From NCBI GenBank assembly GCA_016719395.1, contig JADJZF010000001.1:310001-374000 (forward strand): a stretch of 64,000 bases of DNA. Reading direction: 5' to 3'. The notes beneath the pieces are model-generated. The model saw only the letters and a list, made by a program, of their open reading frames with translations. It was not told the DNA's origin and did not search any database. Position 1 is the first letter of the stretch. Every line of letters starts with the position of its first letter. The DNA is from Candidatus Amarobacter glycogenicus (GTDB taxonomy: Bacteria > Chloroflexota > Dehalococcoidia > Tepidiformales > Tepidiformaceae). The position numbers and the translations under genes are program-made. This document shows, one piece after another, positions 1-8,888 of the stretch.

Positions 1-380
1 GCTCCACAGACGACCCCTGCCGCTCGTGCACGCCCTTCTTCGGAAAGCACCGCCGAAGACTCGTACCTTCCGCTCTGCCGGGCGAGCACATCTTCGAGCG
101 GGACGACGCGGAGCGTCCCCGCCGCGAATTGGCGTTGATGGGTGAGGGCGAGGGGGTAGACGGTCTCGATCGCGATGTCCGCGTCGAAAGCCGGCCCCAG
201 CGGGGCGGACCAGCCAGTCGGGAGGGTGGCCGCGCCGGAAAGCGGGCGATAGCGCCCGTCATCGCCAAGGCGGACGTGGGCAAATACGGCTTCGGGTGTC
301 CCTGTGATCGTTCGCTTCGCGGCTCCCGGCACACCAATCGTTTCGTCTTCGATCAGGAGTTGACCAACAGTGCGCGTCAC
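1..380 (-). CDS. DR2241-like protein of the CbiX/siroheme cluster (partial, C-terminus beyond window)
   Basis: An open frame of 126 codons runs from a GTG at 380 off the left edge. The GTG overlaps the TGA of the CbiX gene (GTGA), the same coupling used by the two upstream genes, which supports it as a real fourth cistron. The visible part reads YRPLSGAATLPTGW and later AAGTLRVVPLEDVLARQSGRY, ending in VVCG at the edge. This resembles, from memory, the DR2241-type proteins with a C-terminal iron-sulfur domain found beside or fused to CbiX chelatases. The expected cysteine-rich C-terminus is outside the window, so the metal-binding part cannot be checked. It could be another siroheme-cluster accessory protein. 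Confidence 0.6.
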   Translation of the reverse strand, partial: MTRTVGQLLIEDETIGVPGAAKRTITGTPEAVFAHVRLGDDGRYRPLSGAATLPTGWSAPLGPAFDADIAIETVYPLALTHQRQFAAGTLRVVPLEDVLARQSGRYESSAVLSEEGRARAAGVVCG

Positions 381-1105
381 TCCGCCGCACTCCCGGCGAG
401 CCGTTCGATGACGGCTGCGAGGGAGGGGTGCGTGCCGACAGCCGGTGTATAGCGCACGATGCGGCCCCCTTTGCGGGTCTCCGCGCCTTCGAGAGAGAGG
501 TCCGCAGGTATTGTCTGGCCGGCGTGCCAGCCGTCGGCGACGAACAGCGGCACGACCACGACTGTGCCTGCCCGGAAGACTTCCAGCATGTCCAGCATTC
601 CGGGCTCCTGGTCGAGAAAAACGGCCCCGGCTTCGGCGAAACGGCCGCTCGCCCGGACGCGTTTCGCCATCGCGTAGACGTTCTTCTCAGATTCGGATTC
701 GCGCCGTGTGCCATGGCCGAGGACGGCGATGGCATCCTCCGGGCGGGCGCCGGCTTCGAGTGCTCGTTCGATGATGACGCCGGCGAGTGACTCATCGGCG
801 CCCACCGGTCCGGTATACCGGATCCGCTGGCCGTCGCGCTGCGTGAGCGGGCCGTCCAGGCGCATCTCCCGAGGGATCACGGTCTTCGTGAAGTAGCCGT
901 TGGAGATGAAGACCGGGACGACCACGACATCCGCGCTTGTGCAGCCATCGAGCATGCGCGAGAGCGAAGGCTCTTCTTTCCAGAACCCGGTGAGCACGTC
1001 CTCGAATCGGCCGCGGCGGCGGAGCGTCGCGGCGTGCGCGTGGACGGGCGCGCTCGAGTTGGCGTTCAGGTGGGAGCCATGTCCCACCAGGGCCAGCGTG
1101 GTCAC
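377..1105 (-). CDS. cbiX: Sirohydrochlorin chelatase, CbiX family
   Basis: The 242-residue protein begins with a GTG overlapping the stop of the precorrin-2 dehydrogenase gene. It has two CbiX-like halves. The N-terminal motif is LALVGHGSHLNANSSAP and the second half contains AVLGHGTRRESESEKN and PLFVADGWHAGQTIP; the histidines are candidate metal and porphyrin ligands. The family inserts Fe2+ or Co2+ into sirohydrochlorin. Next to a methyltransferase/synthase fusion and a precorrin-2 dehydrogenase, iron insertion to make siroheme is the simplest role, although the same enzyme could feed cobalamin. The upstream open frame continues much further in the same frame but is only the shadow of the preceding gene. 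Confidence 0.88.
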   Translation of the reverse strand: MTTLALVGHGSHLNANSSAPVHAHAATLRRRGRFEDVLTGFWKEEPSLSRMLDGCTSADVVVVPVFISNGYFTKTVIPREMRLDGPLTQRDGQRIRYTGPVGADESLAGVIIERALEAGARPEDAIAVLGHGTRRESESEKNVYAMAKRVRASGRFAEAGAVFLDQEPGMLDMLEVFRAGTVVVVPLFVADGWHAGQTIPADLSLEGAETRKGGRIVRYTPAVGTHPSLAAVIERLAGSAAE

Positions 1106-1623
1106 TGCCGCGCCTCCCGCTTCTTCGCCAGCCGCTCTTCGCGTTCGACGCGGGCGACCTCGACCAGGTTTCCCCACCCGGGGCCGAGCGCCGTGATGAT
1201 CCGTTCGCGGACAGACCTCGCCAGCGAGGGGGAGGCTCCGCCGGTCGAAACGCCGACTGTCAGGTCGCCATCTCGCACCGTCGCCGGTGTGAAGAAGGTA
1301 CTCTCGGCCTGGCGGTCGGCGACGAGCACGGGGATGCCAGCGGCACGAGCGAGCCGGCCGACCTCCTGGTTTACCTCCCGGTCGCCGGTGCACGCCAGGA
1401 CGAGCCCCCAGCGAGGACAACCGGGGACGTCGGCCGGGGCGAACGGCCGCTCGATTACCGTCGCGAGCGACAGGTGGTGAATTGCCTCCACCACCTGGGG
1501 CGCGATCACGGTGAACGGGAATTCGCCATCCGCGAGCGTGCGCGCCTTCCGCAGTGCTACCGCTCCGCCGCCGACGATGAGCGCGGGGCCGGCTTCCGGG
1601 CGCACTTCGATCAGAATGCTCAC
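1102..1623 (-). CDS. Precorrin-2 dehydrogenase (siroheme synthase N-terminal type)
   Basis: This 173-residue protein starts with GTG (1623) overlapping the TGA of the upstream fusion gene. The dinucleotide-binding glycine motif ALIVGGGAVALRKARTL lies at residues 14-30, and VGVSTGGASPSLARSVRERI matches the conserved CysG N-terminal/Met8 block. It oxidises precorrin-2 to sirohydrochlorin with NAD+. The C-terminal methyltransferase half of CysG is absent here because it is supplied by the neighbouring fusion protein. The chelatase gene follows with a GTGA overlap, so the pathway order methylation, oxidation, metal insertion is kept in the operon order. Confidence 0.93.
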   Translation of the reverse strand: MSILIEVRPEAGPALIVGGGAVALRKARTLADGEFPFTVIAPQVVEAIHHLSLATVIERPFAPADVPGCPRWGLVLACTGDREVNQEVGRLARAAGIPVLVADRQAESTFFTPATVRDGDLTVGVSTGGASPSLARSVRERIITALGPGWGNLVEVARVEREERLAKKREARQ

Positions 1624-3104
1624 TGGAGCACCTCCGCGACAGCCGCAACGAGGTCAGCGATCGACGGGCTGCCCGCCGTGGCGTCTACCCTGCCGAACGC
1701 TTCGCGGGTTCCGGCGGCGGCCTGCGGCCCGATCGCGCAGAGGGCGATTCCGCCTGGCAGCGGCGTCCCCCCGAGCGCCTGTCGGAGGAACCGGGCCGAC
1801 GAGGCGCTCGCGAACGTAATGGCATCTGCTGTGAGGATGCAGTCCAGGGTGGGGCCATCGAGTGGGACGGGACGGGTTTCGTATACGCGCTCTTGCTCCA
1901 CCTCGGCGCCGCGAGCGCGGAGGGCGTCCGCGAGGCGGTCCTCGCTGAGCGACCCGCAAGGCAGCAGGACGCGAGCGCCGTCAACCGAGGGCAATTCGCC
2001 GGCCAGTGCTTCGCTCGTGGCGGCGGCAGGGACGAAGTCCGCCAGCACGCCGTTGCCGGCGAGGGCGTCCGCCGTTGCCGCGCCGATAGCCCCGACCTTC
2101 GTGGTCCCCAGAGCTCGTGCATCCTTCCCGTCCGCCCGGAGCACTGCGAAAAACGCTTCGACCGCGTTCTGGCTGGAAAAGATGGCCCAATCCCAGCGGG
2201 TGCTGGTTTCCTCACCCGTTCGCAGGTCTGGCGCGCCGTGGATGATCTCCAGCACGGGCGCCTCGATAACGCCGGCGCCGAGCGCTTCGAGCATGCGGCG
2301 CAGTTCGCTTGCCTGGCTTCGCGTGCGGGTTACCACCACCGTCCTGCCCGCGAGTGGCCCGCTCGGGGCGAACCCCAGTTCGTCGTGGAAGCGGGCGACT
2401 TCACCGATGACCGTCAGCAACGGTGTCGGCAGAGCGGCATGTTCGACAGCTGCGGCGAGATTCGCAAGGGTTGCCAGGACGCTCCGCTGTGCAGGCAGGG
2501 TGCCGTTCGAGATCGAGGCTGCGGGGGTTTCCGCTGCCCGCCCCGCTTCGATGAGCCGGTGCGCGACCTCCGGAAGGGCTGCCGCGCCCATCAGGACAAT
2601 CACGGTGTCGATCGCGGCGAGGGCCTGCCAGTCGATCGCTCCCGGGTTGCCCGCTTCGCTCCCGGTGATGACCGCGAAGCTGCGAGCCAGGCCCCGGTGG
2701 GTGACCGGGATGCCCGCGTATGCAGGGACCGCGACGGCCGAAGTGACCCCCGGGATGACCGAGAATGGCACCCCTGCCGTTCTGCAGGCGAGCGCTTCTT
2801 CGCCCCCGCGCCCGAAAACGAAGGGGTCGCCGCCTTTGAGGCGCACGACGTACTTGCCTTCGGTCGCTTTGGCGACGAGGAGCGCGTTGATCGCTTCTTG
2901 GGACATGGAGTGCGCCCCCGACCGCTTGCCTACGTGGATCAGCTCCACGTCCGGCCGGCAGTGGCCCAGTGCATCCGGCGAGGCCAGCGCGTCATAAAGG
3001 ACCACATCGGCCGATTCGAGTGCCCGGACGGCGGCGACGGTGATCAGCCCGGGGTCGCCCGGGCCCGCGCCGGCAAGGGTTACGTGTCCCCTTTGGGTGC
3101 TCAT
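1620..3104 (-). CDS. Uroporphyrinogen-III C-methyltransferase / uroporphyrinogen-III synthase fusion
   Basis: The 494-residue protein starts at ATG 3104. The N-terminal half (about 1-240) is a SUMT: VTLAGAGPGDPGLITV, VVRLKGGDPFVFGRGGEE and PVTHRGLARSFAVITG are its signature blocks, and it uses SAM to make precorrin-2. The C-terminal half (about 255-494) is a HemD-type synthase with GRTVVVTRTRSQASELRRML, WAIFSSQNAVEAFF and ITFASASSARFL. SUMT-HemD fusions are known in several phyla. It heads the minus-strand siroheme operon, and its TGA overlaps the next GTG. A short divergent promoter region (3105-3212) separates it from the plus-strand phosphotransferase gene. Confidence 0.92.
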   Translation of the reverse strand: MSTQRGHVTLAGAGPGDPGLITVAAVRALESADVVLYDALASPDALGHCRPDVELIHVGKRSGAHSMSQEAINALLVAKATEGKYVVRLKGGDPFVFGRGGEEALACRTAGVPFSVIPGVTSAVAVPAYAGIPVTHRGLARSFAVITGSEAGNPGAIDWQALAAIDTVIVLMGAAALPEVAHRLIEAGRAAETPAASISNGTLPAQRSVLATLANLAAAVEHAALPTPLLTVIGEVARFHDELGFAPSGPLAGRTVVVTRTRSQASELRRMLEALGAGVIEAPVLEIIHGAPDLRTGEETSTRWDWAIFSSQNAVEAFFAVLRADGKDARALGTTKVGAIGAATADALAGNGVLADFVPAAATSEALAGELPSVDGARVLLPCGSLSEDRLADALRARGAEVEQERVYETRPVPLDGPTLDCILTADAITFASASSARFLRQALGGTPLPGGIALCAIGPQAAAGTREAFGRVDATAGSPSIADLVAAVAEVLQ

Positions 3105-3212
3105 TGGCAACGATTGTGCCACGCGCGGGGCGGGAGTGGGCTCGTGGCCCGCACAACGGCCCCCAAAGGTGCAGCCCCTCGCCGCCGCTCCCGCTCCCCT
3201 ATACTTCCGCGG

Positions 3213-4286
3213 ATGCAGAACGATGTGCCCGCCGGGATCAAGTACGAAGCGGTCAGCCACTTCTTCGCCGAAAACGTTCCAGGAGGCAGGGCGCCGCTCC
3301 GGTTCTCCCTCATTAGCGGCGGCCGTTCGAACCTCACCTACAAGGTCGAATCCGATGGCGGGACCTGGGTCCTCCGGCGGCCGCCACTTGGGCACGTCCT
3401 CCCGACAGCCCATGACATGGCGCGCGAGTACCGCGTGCTCACGGGGGTAGCGAAGGTGGGGTATCCGGCGCCGAAGCCCATCGCCCTCTGCGAGGACGCC
3501 GCCGTCAACGACTATCCCTTCTACGTCATGGAATACCGCGAGGGCGTCATCATCGCGGAAGAGCTCCCGCCCGGATACGCCGAGACGGAGGACCAACGGC
3601 AGGCCATCAGCCGGGCGCTCGTAGCCACACTCGTGCAGCTGCACGCCATCGATTACGAAGCGGTGGGGTTGGGCGACTTCGGCCGGCCCGACGGGTACAT
3701 CGAGCGCCAGGGCCGGCGCTGGGCCGAGCAGTGGGGCAGGTCTGAGACCCGCCCACTCGCCGAAGTGAATGAGCTGATCAAGCGCCTGAAGGCCGCGGTC
3801 CCCGTCTCGCCCGCCCCAACAATCGTCCACGGCGACTATCGCCTGGGGAACATGATGCTCGGCAGCGACGAACCTGGGCGCGTGGTCGCGGTGCTCGATT
3901 GGGAGATGTGCACGCTAGGCGACCCGCTTTCGGACCTCGGCTACACGCTCGGCTACTGGGGCGAAGAGGGGGATTCGGAGAGCCAGATCAACGCCCGGCC
4001 AACCAGCTCAGTCACGGCCCGGCCCGGGTTCGCCACGCGCCGCCAGCTCGTCGACGAATACGGGCGGTTGAGCGGGCGGGATGTCTCGGCGATCGAGTAC
4101 TACCAGGTGCTGGCTTACTACAAACTCGGCGTGATCACCGAAGGCATCCACGCGCGCTTCCTCGCGGGCGAGACGGTAGGCGAAGGATTCGAAGGTTACG
4201 GCGAGCGCACCGAGAACCTGATGAAGTTCGCCCTGGAGATTGCCGACAACGCCGCCGACCCGCGACTTCGAGGCGCAGGGATCTGA
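3213..4286 (+). CDS. Phosphotransferase family protein (APH/ACAD10-N-like kinase fold)
   Basis: A 357-residue protein of the aminoglycoside-phosphotransferase/choline-kinase fold. The glycine-rich and lysine-equivalent region is SGGRSNLTYKV (36-45). The catalytic loop HGDYRLGNMML is at 206-216 with Asp208, and the metal site is LDWEMCTLGDPLSDLGY from 228. This subtype, with TLGDPLSDLGY, resembles the kinase-like domain of ACAD10/ACAD11 and the stand-alone bacterial proteins that often accompany acyl-CoA metabolism; the substrate is probably not an antibiotic. The ATG at 3213 was chosen because upstream in-frame sequence lies opposite the siroheme gene. It is convergent with folE. Confidence 0.85.
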   Translation: MQNDVPAGIKYEAVSHFFAENVPGGRAPLRFSLISGGRSNLTYKVESDGGTWVLRRPPLGHVLPTAHDMAREYRVLTGVAKVGYPAPKPIALCEDAAVNDYPFYVMEYREGVIIAEELPPGYAETEDQRQAISRALVATLVQLHAIDYEAVGLGDFGRPDGYIERQGRRWAEQWGRSETRPLAEVNELIKRLKAAVPVSPAPTIVHGDYRLGNMMLGSDEPGRVVAVLDWEMCTLGDPLSDLGYTLGYWGEEGDSESQINARPTSSVTARPGFATRRQLVDEYGRLSGRDVSAIEYYQVLAYYKLGVITEGIHARFLAGETVGEGFEGYGERTENLMKFALEIADNAADPRLRGAGI

Positions 4287-4332
4287 ACCGAAGGTCGGCC
4301 GTGGCCGGCGCCAGCTCACACGCGGGGGCTGC

Positions 4333-4911
4333 CTAGTGGTGGCCGTGGACCAGGCTGAGGAATTCCGCGCGCGTCACGGCTGATTGCTTGAAGTTGCCGC
4401 GCATCGCGCTGGTGACCATCCGGCTTCCGGGTTTCTTCACGCCGCGCATCGTCATGCAGAGGTGCTCCGCTTCGATGACCACGGCGACGCCGTCGGGCTT
4501 GAGGACTTCCATGATCGCCTCGGCGATCTGGCTGGTGAGTTGCTCCTGGATTTGCGGGCGGCGGGCGAACCCTTCCACCACGCGCGCCAGCTTGCTTATC
4601 CCGACGACCTTGCCATCTGGGATGTAGCCCACGTGGGCTTCTCCGTGGAAGGGGAGGAAGTGGTGCTCGCACATCGAATAGAACGGGATGTTGCGGAGGA
4701 TCACCATCTCATCATGGGCGACCTGAAAGACGACTTTCAGGTAATCCCGCGGATCGTTCCACAGCCCCTCGAAGATCTCCGCGTACATCTCCGAGATGCG
4801 GCGCGGCGTGTCCTGGAGGCCTTCCCGCGCCGGGTCGTCGCCAATGGCCGACAACATCTCGATCACTGCGGATTGCATTCGGGCCAGGTCAGGGCCGTTC
4901 GGTGTCTTCAA
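4333..4911 (-). CDS. folE: GTP cyclohydrolase I
   Basis: This 192-residue enzyme converts GTP to 7,8-dihydroneopterin triphosphate, the first step to folate and related pterins. Zinc ligands are visible as Cys81 and His84 in SMCEHHFLPFHGEAHVGYIP and Cys152 in EAEHLCMTMRG. DTPRRISEMYAEIFEGL near residues 34-50 is the usual N-terminal block, and the length matches the family. The start is a TTG at 4911 preceded by GGAG at good spacing; the next methionine (residue 12) would remove part of the conserved helix. The neighbours are unrelated, and the YjbR-like gene upstream is on the same strand 44 bp away. Confidence 0.95.
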   Translation of the reverse strand: MKTPNGPDLARMQSAVIEMLSAIGDDPAREGLQDTPRRISEMYAEIFEGLWNDPRDYLKVVFQVAHDEMVILRNIPFYSMCEHHFLPFHGEAHVGYIPDGKVVGISKLARVVEGFARRPQIQEQLTSQIAEAIMEVLKPDGVAVVIEAEHLCMTMRGVKKPGSRMVTSAMRGNFKQSAVTRAEFLSLVHGHH

Positions 4912-4955
4912 GTGCGGTCTCCAGGCGGCGGTCGGTCGATCGTATCAGTCGCGCG

Positions 4956-5363
4956 TCATGGGCGTGGCGATTGGGCCCGGGTTCCGTTGGGTGCGAATGC
5001 GGTGGCAAGGGCCTTCGGCGCCTGCAACATCCATCCTGCCAGGAGCAGTTCCTCAAGCTGTTCAATCGGGATCATGTCGAGCCAGGCGAGGACTGCCGGG
5101 AAGCTGTGGTAGTGCGGCTCGGTAAAGAACGTGTCCGGGGCCGAGCCGATGAGTGCATGGCTGGCTTCGACGCTCGCCACGCGAATTGCGAGCACATCGG
5201 GCCGTGGCGCGCGCGGGCCCTTTGCCGTTTGGCGCTCCATCCAAACCCAGGCGAACGCTCTCTTGCGGCCACCGTTTGCCAACGAGAATGCGAACCGTCC
5301 GGGGTCTTCCGCGACGCCCGGCAACGAGAGGGCTAAACGGCGGACGTCATCCTGGGTTGCCAT
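4956..5363 (-). CDS. MmcQ/YjbR family protein
   Basis: A 135-residue protein of the MmcQ/YjbR family (CyaY-like double-wing DNA-binding fold). Typical features are the N-terminal VRRLALSLPGVAED, a central region with FAWVWMER and VLAIRVAS, and the C-terminal FTEPHYHSFPAVLAWLDMIPIEQLEELLLAGW. Family members are small cytoplasmic proteins with no firmly established biochemical role. It starts at ATG 5363 and ends 44 bp before the folE start on the same strand, so the two may be co-transcribed. The family assignment is good and the function unknown. Confidence 0.85.
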   Translation of the reverse strand: MATQDDVRRLALSLPGVAEDPGRFAFSLANGGRKRAFAWVWMERQTAKGPRAPRPDVLAIRVASVEASHALIGSAPDTFFTEPHYHSFPAVLAWLDMIPIEQLEELLLAGWMLQAPKALATAFAPNGTRAQSPRP

Positions 5364-5379
5364 TGGCGTCCCGCCGATC

Positions 5380-5988
5380 TTAGCGGGCGAGGATCGCGCG
5401 TGTCAGGGTAACCAGCGTCTCCGGGAGTTCGGGCTTTTCGTCTTCGCCTGCCCAATTCCCGATTCCGAGCATCGCCAGCATGATCGTGCCGACCAGCATC
5501 CGCACAGTCGCGTCGAGCGGCAGGTCGCGGAACTCCCCGGCCGCGACGCCCGCCTGGACCATGTCGCGGAACCCGGCGTGGAGCCACTCGGCTTGCGACT
5601 CGTCGATCTGCCGGTTGCGGGCGCTCACCTGGAACGCCGCCGTCAGGATCGTCCGGTTGTTCCTCAGGTAAGCGGCGAGCGCGAGCACGGCCATGCATGC
5701 GCGTTCCATGTACGGCGTGGTCCGGTCGATGCTGGCGAAATAGCGGTCCAGCGCTTCGTCCCGCTCGGTTTGGAGCACCTCGCGGAGGATCTCGTCTTTC
5801 GAACTGAAGTAGCCGTACAGCGTGCCGACACCGGTGTCGGCCAGCTCCGCGATATGCTGGATAGAGGTTTCTTCGTACCCGCGTTCGTGAAAGAGCTTGC
5901 TCGCCGCCGTGATGATCGAGGCGCGCGTCCTGGCTTTCCGGCGCTCGAGCCGGCCGGGTGCGGTTGCTACCACGCTGTCATACCTCAT
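5380..5988 (-). CDS. TetR/AcrR family transcriptional regulator
   Basis: A 202-residue repressor-type protein. The N-terminal helix-turn-helix spans about residues 18-65: RRKARTRASIITAASKLFHERGYEETSIQHIAELADTGVGTLYGYFSSKDEIL, the standard TetR pattern with GTLYGYF. The C-terminal helices form the ligand and dimer domain. ATG 5988 gives an N-terminus of usual length; an in-frame ATG at 6027 would add 13 residues. It is divergent from the secreted esterase gene with 126 bp between, so it may control that gene as well as itself. No clean operator palindrome stood out in the gap. The ligand cannot be inferred. Confidence 0.9.
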   Translation of the reverse strand: MRYDSVVATAPGRLERRKARTRASIITAASKLFHERGYEETSIQHIAELADTGVGTLYGYFSSKDEILREVLQTERDEALDRYFASIDRTTPYMERACMAVLALAAYLRNNRTILTAAFQVSARNRQIDESQAEWLHAGFRDMVQAGVAAGEFRDLPLDATVRMLVGTIMLAMLGIGNWAGEDEKPELPETLVTLTRAILAR

Positions 5989-6114
5989 CGGCCGAATACG
6001 GCATCCGGGGAGTTCTCTTTCGAACATCACTGCGGTTGACTCGAAAGTGAACGGAGTATACCGGACGACTTGTATTTGGAGTCGAACGACATTCCGATAT
6101 AGCGTGAGGCGACC

Positions 6115-7074
6115 GTGGATAATCGGATCGTGCGTGTTGCTTTCATCCTCGCCCTGCTGCTGGTGGCCGGCGCTTGTTCTGGAGGCGACGGCCCGTCCAC
6201 TCCTCAATCGACCGCGACGAAGAGTCCCGGCGACGCTCCGTGGTCCCCGGCGCCGGTCGCGTGGCTTCCCGATCGCGCTGCGCGGATCGGCGGTTGCTAC
6301 ACCCGCGGTCCGGGCGACTACATCGATGCCATCGAGCGCCTCGAGGGAGCGCGCAGTTTTCGCCTGCACATCCCCACGGGCTATGACGGGAGCCACGGCG
6401 TGCCTGTGGTCTTCAACTTCCACGGGCAGGGTCGGTCCGCCGAGGACCAGGACAACTACAGTGGACTAATCCCGGTTGCGGACACCGAGGGCTTCATCCT
6501 GGTCAGCCCTGAAGGCGCTTATCACCAATGGGACATCCTCGGGGTCTATGCCGACGAGGGGAACGACGATGTCGGCGCGGTTTCGGAGATCCTCGACTAT
6601 CTGAAGAGCCAGTTCTGTATTGATCCCGGCCGCGTCTTCGCCACCGGCATTTCGAACGGAGGGCAGATGGCGGCGCAGGTCGGGTGCTTGCTGCCGTACC
6701 AGTTCGCGGGGATCGCACCGGTCGCGGGCATCGTCTACCAGGGTTGTGACGGGCCGCCGGTGGCGGTGATCGCCTTCCACGGGACTGAGGACTACAACGT
6801 GCCCTATGAGTCAGCGCCCGAGGCGGTGCGCGAGTGGGCACGTTACAATCGCTGCCCGGAGACCCCTGAGACCGAGCGGACCGGGGAATTCGTGGTGCGC
6901 GAATCGTACTTCGGCTGCGAGGGCGCGCCGGTCGTGTTCTACACGCTCGAAGGCGGCGGCCACACCTGGCCGGGAGCCGAGGACGACACCGGTGGAATAG
7001 GACCGACGAGCCACGAAATCCGCGCCAGCGACTTGCTCGGAGAGTTCTTCCGGAACGTCCGCCGCGGCCCCTGA
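6115..7074 (+). CDS. Secreted alpha/beta-hydrolase esterase, PHB depolymerase/LpqC-like lipoprotein
   Basis: The 319-residue protein starts with GTG. A lipoprotein signal (ILALLLVAGAC, lipidated Cys21) is followed by a low-complexity Ser/Thr/Pro linker to about residue 50. The hydrolase core shows VVFNFHGQGRSAEDQ for the oxyanion region, the nucleophile Ser180 in GISNGG, Asp226 in FHGTEDYNVPY and His283 in GGGHTWPG. This triad pattern is that of the polyhydroxybutyrate depolymerase/feruloyl esterase family (LpqC). It is probably anchored on the outer face of the membrane and cleaves polymeric or aromatic esters; the exact substrate is unknown. A TetR regulator is divergent from it. Confidence 0.88.
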   Translation: MDNRIVRVAFILALLLVAGACSGGDGPSTPQSTATKSPGDAPWSPAPVAWLPDRAARIGGCYTRGPGDYIDAIERLEGARSFRLHIPTGYDGSHGVPVVFNFHGQGRSAEDQDNYSGLIPVADTEGFILVSPEGAYHQWDILGVYADEGNDDVGAVSEILDYLKSQFCIDPGRVFATGISNGGQMAAQVGCLLPYQFAGIAPVAGIVYQGCDGPPVAVIAFHGTEDYNVPYESAPEAVREWARYNRCPETPETERTGEFVVRESYFGCEGAPVVFYTLEGGGHTWPGAEDDTGGIGPTSHEIRASDLLGEFFRNVRRGP

Positions 7075-7110
7075 ATCGACAATCGCTGTTTGCCAATCGA
7101 CAATTCGCCC

Positions 7111-8268
7111 ATGCCCAGAGAGCACCTCGCCTCCCGTACCAGCGTCTTCAACGAATCAGTCATCCGAGAGATGACCCGTCTTGCGCTGTTGCATGGCGCC
7201 ATGAACCTCGCCCAGGGCTACCCGGACTTCCCTGCGCCCGATTTCATCAAGCAGGCTGCGATCGACTGCATCAATGCGGACATCAACCAGTACGCCATCA
7301 CCTGGGGGTCGCCCCGGCTGCGCCGGGCGATCGCCGATAAGAACAGGCGCATCTCGGGGCTCGACCTGGACCCAGACCGCGAGATCACGGTCACCTGCGG
7401 AGCGACCGAGGCGATGATGTGCGCGATGCTCGCCATCATCGAGCCTGGCGACGAGGTCATCGTCTTCGAGCCGTTCTACGAAAACTATGTCCCGGATGCG
7501 GCGATGAGCGGGGCAGAGCTCGTGTTCGTTACGCTCCGCGGCGAGGACTTCCTATTCGACCCTGTGGAACTGCGCCGCGCGTTCTCTGCGAAGACGAAGG
7601 CAATCATCGTCAATACGCCGAACAACCCGAGCGGCAAGGTGTTCACCCACGACGAACTCCAGCAGATCGCCGCGCTCTGCCAGGAGTTCGACACGCTCTG
7701 TATCACCGATGAGATCTACGAACACATCCTCTACGACCACCACGAGCACGTTTCGATAGCGACGCTGCCGGGGATGTACGAACGCACGATCACCATCAGC
7801 GGACTTTCGAAGACCTTCAGTGTGACCGGTTGGCGGCTCGGCTACATGATCGCCCCCGCGCACCTGAGCAACGCCCTGCGCAAGGTGCACGACTTCCTCA
7901 CTGTCGGAGCACCAGCTCCGCTCCAGGAAGCGGCGGCGATAGCAATCGAACAGGCGGATTCGTACTACCCGGAGTTGCGAGCGATGTACGGCCACAAGCG
8001 CGGCATGCTCCTGAACGCGTTGCGCGAAGCAGGCTTCCACTGCCACCAGCCCCAGGGCGCCTACTACATCATGGCCGACTTCTCGGACCTCGGGTTCCGC
8101 GGCGACGATACGGCATTCGCGCATCACCTCATCGAGAAGGTGGGGGTCGCTCCGGTCCCGGGCTCGAGTTTCTACAAGGGCACGGCGGGCAGCACGATGA
8201 TCCGCTTCACGTTTTCGAAGTCGGAAGAGACGCTGCTGGAGGCAGCGCGGCGGCTGGGTGGGATGTAG
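7111..8268 (+). CDS. PLP-dependent aminotransferase class I/II
   Basis: This 385-residue fold-type I aminotransferase keeps the expected PLP contacts: NTPNNPSG at 168-175, Asp200 in CITDEIYEHILYD, the Schiff-base Lys234 in SGLSKTFSVTGWRLGY and an arginine in STMIRFTFSKSEE near the C-terminus. The sequence resembles the aspartate/aromatic or kynurenine-type aminotransferases (Igamma group). The substrate pair cannot be fixed from sequence. The ATG at 7111 is preferred over an in-frame TTG at 7090 because family alignment begins at REHLASRTSVF. It follows the esterase by 36 bp but shares no obvious pathway with it. Confidence 0.92.
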   Translation: MPREHLASRTSVFNESVIREMTRLALLHGAMNLAQGYPDFPAPDFIKQAAIDCINADINQYAITWGSPRLRRAIADKNRRISGLDLDPDREITVTCGATEAMMCAMLAIIEPGDEVIVFEPFYENYVPDAAMSGAELVFVTLRGEDFLFDPVELRRAFSAKTKAIIVNTPNNPSGKVFTHDELQQIAALCQEFDTLCITDEIYEHILYDHHEHVSIATLPGMYERTITISGLSKTFSVTGWRLGYMIAPAHLSNALRKVHDFLTVGAPAPLQEAAAIAIEQADSYYPELRAMYGHKRGMLLNALREAGFHCHQPQGAYYIMADFSDLGFRGDDTAFAHHLIEKVGVAPVPGSSFYKGTAGSTMIRFTFSKSEETLLEAARRLGGM

Positions 8269-8328
8269 CGCGGCCGTGGACCACTACACACGGTTCCCCG
8301 TTTCCATTTCGCCGCTTACGCTCGGAGC

Positions 8329-8853
8329 ATGACGCGAAACAAGCTCACTCGCCTCGCCGTCGTGGCTGCGCTCCCCGCGATGTTGCTCATCGCGGGCGCC
8401 TGCGGCAGCGACGATGACGACGATTCGCCTTCTGCGACCAACACCGTCGTGACAGAACGAACTCCCACTTCGTCCCCATCGAAGTCCACAACCTCAGGAG
8501 CCATCACCTTGACTAATCCCACCACCACGGCCACCGGCCTCAAGTACGAAGACGTCGTTGTCGGCACTGGAAAGAGCCCGCAGACGGGCCAACGCGTGAC
8601 GGTGCACTACACTGGCACGTTCACCAACGGCACGAAGTTCGACAGTTCGCGCGACCGCGGCCAACCGTTCACCTTCGTCATCGGCAACGGGAACGTGATC
8701 AAGGGCTGGGACGAGGGCGTGATGACCATGAAGGTCGGCGGCAAGCGCAACCTGGAGATCCCGCCGGCGCTCGGGTACGGCTCCCGCGATTACGGTCCGA
8801 TCCCGGGCAACTCCACACTGCTCTTCGAAGTGGAGTTGATCTCGGTCCAGTAG
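8329..8853 (+). CDS. FKBP-type peptidyl-prolyl cis-trans isomerase lipoprotein
   Basis: A 174-residue protein with a lipoprotein signal (lipidated Cys25 in LLIAGACGSDDD), an acidic and Thr/Ser-rich linker, and one FKBP domain from about residue 65. TGQRVTVHYTGTF, GTKFDSSRDRGQPFTFVIG, VIKGWDEGVMTMKVGGKRNLEIPPALGYG and STLLFEVELISV are all canonical FKBP blocks. It should assist folding of exported proteins outside the membrane by proline isomerisation. A hairpin terminator follows 36 bp after the stop. Confidence 0.95.
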   Translation: MTRNKLTRLAVVAALPAMLLIAGACGSDDDDDSPSATNTVVTERTPTSSPSKSTTSGAITLTNPTTTATGLKYEDVVVGTGKSPQTGQRVTVHYTGTFTNGTKFDSSRDRGQPFTFVIGNGNVIKGWDEGVMTMKVGGKRNLEIPPALGYGSRDYGPIPGNSTLLFEVELISVQ

Positions 8854-8888
8854 CAGCGGCGGGCAAGCTCCGCCACGGGACCAATCAG

